Source: Thermoplasmatota archaeon
GTDB taxonomy: Archaea; Thermoplasmatota; E2; JACPAO01; JAHFTW01
Assembly (NCBI GenBank): GCA_028289805.1
Contig: JANQNI010000080.1
Location: 1-5,622 of the forward strand
Direction of reading: 5' to 3'
DNA length: 5,622 nucleotides
Shown here: piece by piece, positions 4,551 through 5,622 of the stretch
Layout of the letters: each line of letters opens with the position of its first letter
Position numbering within the stretch: the stretch's first letter is position 1
Notes under the pieces: generated by a model
Seen by the model: the letters and a program-made list of their open reading frames with translations, nothing else
The model's database searches: none
Told to the model about the DNA's origin: nothing
Made by a program: the position numbers and the translations under genes

Positions 4551-5622
4551 ATGTCGAGCGTGCAGCCGTCTCCCGGCACCGGCGCATCCGGCGACGCCCT
4601 GCGCTCCATCTGGCGCGACGGCGACGACGCCATCGTCACCTGCGACGCCGAGGGCGTGATCACGTCCTGGAACCCCGGCGCCGAGGCACTGTACGGGTAT
4701 GGTGCGGCGGAGGCCGTCGGCAAGCCGGCGGGGATGCTCGTTCCGCCGGAGGGCGACCGGGATGAGCGGCGGCGCCTGGAGCGGGCGCTGGCGGGGCAGC
4801 ACATCGAGCACTACGAGGCGGAGCGGCTGCGCAAGGACGGCACCCGCATCACGGCCAGCATCGCCCTGTCGCCGCTGCTGGACCCGGACGGACGGCCGGC
4901 GGGGGCCGCCGCCGTCGCCCGCGACGTCACGGACCGCATCCGGTCGGACACCCTCCAGAAGGAGGCCAGCTCCTACGCGCGGTCGCTCCTGGAGGCGTCG
5001 CTGGACCCCCTCGTCACCATCAGCGCGGAGGGCAAGATCACCGACGTCAACGCGGCGACGGAGCGGGTGACGGGACTCGACCGGGCGAAGCTCATCGGCA
5101 CGGACTTCAGCGACTACTTCACGGAGCCGGAGAAGGCGCGGGAGGGGTACGCCCGCGTTTTCCAGGAGGGCAGCGTCACCGACTATCCCCTCGCCATCCG
5201 GCACGCCTCGGGAAGCGTCACGGAGGTCCTCTACAACGCCAGCGTGTACAACGACGAGGAGGGCGAGGTGGCGGGTGTCTTCGCCGCCGCGCGCGACATC
5301 TCCCGCCAGAAGCGGGCGGAGGACCAGTTGCGCCGGGCGTCGTCCTACGCGCGCAGCCTCATCGAGGCCAGCCTCGACCCCCTTGTCACCATCAGCCCCA
5401 AGGGCAAGATCACCGACGTCAACGAGGCCACGGAACTGGTCACGGGCGTCAACCGCCAGTCCCTGATCGGCACCGACTTCGCCGACTACTTCACGGAGCC
5501 GGAGAAGGCCCGCGAGGGCTACCAGTTGGCCTTCTCCCAGGGGAAGGTCACGGACTACCCGCTGGCCATCCGGCACCCCACGGGCCGCGCCACGGACGTC
5601 CTGTACAACGCCAGCGTGTACC
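4551..5622 (+). CDS. Multi-PAS-domain sensory protein, N-terminal part
   Basis: The frame is open from the ATG to the window end (357 codons), so the C-terminus and output domain are missing. The first ATG after the in-frame TAA at 4509-4511 is taken as the start. No signal peptide or membrane segment is seen, so the protein is probably cytoplasmic. PAS 1 (about residues 15-131) is a standard S-box PAS: A-I-V-T-C-D-A-E-G-V-I-T-S-W-N-P-G-A-E-A-L-Y-G-Y, ending A-V-A-R-D-V-T-D-R. PAS 2 (about 140-255) and PAS 3 (264 to the end, cut) are a different type, with S-L-L/I-E-A-S-L-D-P-L-V-T-I-S, G-K-I-T-D-V-N-x-A-T-E, D-Y-F-T-E-P-E-K-A-R-E-G-Y and D-Y-P-L-A-I-R-H. They are joined by short charged linkers (R-Q-K-R-A-E-D-Q-L-R-R-A). 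PAS domains bind ligands, cofactors or partners. Many such proteins end in a histidine kinase, but others carry different outputs, so the output here is unknown. No Shine-Dalgarno is visible. Confidence 0.9.
   Translation, partial: MSSVQPSPGTGASGDALRSIWRDGDDAIVTCDAEGVITSWNPGAEALYGYGAAEAVGKPAGMLVPPEGDRDERRRLERALAGQHIEHYEAERLRKDGTRITASIALSPLLDPDGRPAGAAAVARDVTDRIRSDTLQKEASSYARSLLEASLDPLVTISAEGKITDVNAATERVTGLDRAKLIGTDFSDYFTEPEKAREGYARVFQEGSVTDYPLAIRHASGSVTEVLYNASVYNDEEGEVAGVFAAARDISRQKRAEDQLRRASSYARSLIEASLDPLVTISPKGKITDVNEATELVTGVNRQSLIGTDFADYFTEPEKAREGYQLAFSQGKVTDYPLAIRHPTGRATDVLYNASVY
4968..5622 (+). repeat. Tandem PAS-coding repeat, 372-bp period
   Basis: Unit A (4968-5339) and unit B (5340 to the window end, incomplete) align without gaps at an offset of 372 bp (124 codons). 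By hand count 73 of 94 shared residues are identical. There are exact nucleotide matches, for example 27 bp at 5111-5137 with 5483-5509, and the last 18 bp encoding YNASVY (5232-5249 with 5604-5621). This indicates internal duplication; more copies may follow beyond the window. Confidence 0.92.

Noticed and set aside
4229..4765. 178-codon + strand frame across the end of rnp1 and the PAS start
   Set aside because: It overlaps two supported genes out of frame and is Arg/Gly/Pro-rich low complexity.
3879..5576. Open frame of 565 codons on the minus strand
   Set aside because: It lies opposite SUI1-2, rnp1 and the PAS gene, all clearly homologous proteins on the + strand. Its composition is the low-complexity Ala/Gly/Arg pattern expected from the antisense of GC-rich codons.
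1..5622. CRISPR arrays, insertion sequences, attachment sites
   Set aside because: No short regularly spaced repeats, transposase motifs or terminal inverted repeats with target duplications were seen. The only repeats are the PAS units, the SUI1 paralogy and the S3 tail repeat.

Overview
The window is an archaeal, high-G+C stretch (strong G/C bias at third codon positions) with every supported gene on the + strand. The gene order L4-L23-L2-S19-L22-S3-L29-aIF1(SUI1)-RNase P component 1 is the archaeal (mainly euryarchaeal) version of the S10/spc ribosomal protein cluster. Bacterial clusters have L16 between S3 and L29 and no SUI1 or Rpp29 gene. The sequences look like those of euryarchaea; a high-GC Thermoplasmatota-type lineage is my guess, not something the window proves.

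Region 1 (1-3273) is a tightly packed translation operon: L4 (C-terminal part only), L23, L2, S19, L22, S3 and L29. Gaps range from 11 nt down to start/stop overlaps, and most genes have a clear purine-rich Shine-Dalgarno sequence, several of them inside the end of the gene upstream. All seven products are large- or small-subunit proteins assembled with rRNA.

Region 2 (3270-4334) continues the translation theme. A zinc-ribbon-type aIF1/SUI1 start-codon-selection factor overlaps L29 by 4 nt. A 122-nt spacer with a pyrimidine tract and three short hairpins follows, then a second complete SUI1 paralogue that lacks all four N-terminal cysteines, then the RNase P protein Rpp29 (rnp1). From SUI1 onward the genes lack strong Shine-Dalgarno sequences.

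Region 3 (4335-5622) departs from the usual order. Instead of rps17-rpl14-rpl24, a 216-nt spacer with two inverted repeats is followed by a gene for a soluble multi-PAS sensory protein that runs off the window end. Two of its PAS domains are recent-looking tandem copies with a 372-bp period.

The points most worth a second look are the tandem aIF1 duplication with loss of the zinc-ribbon cysteines in one copy, the structured spacer between the copies, and the break in ribosomal gene order after rnp1. I saw no clearly new system, no mobile element, no CRISPR array and no RNA gene.
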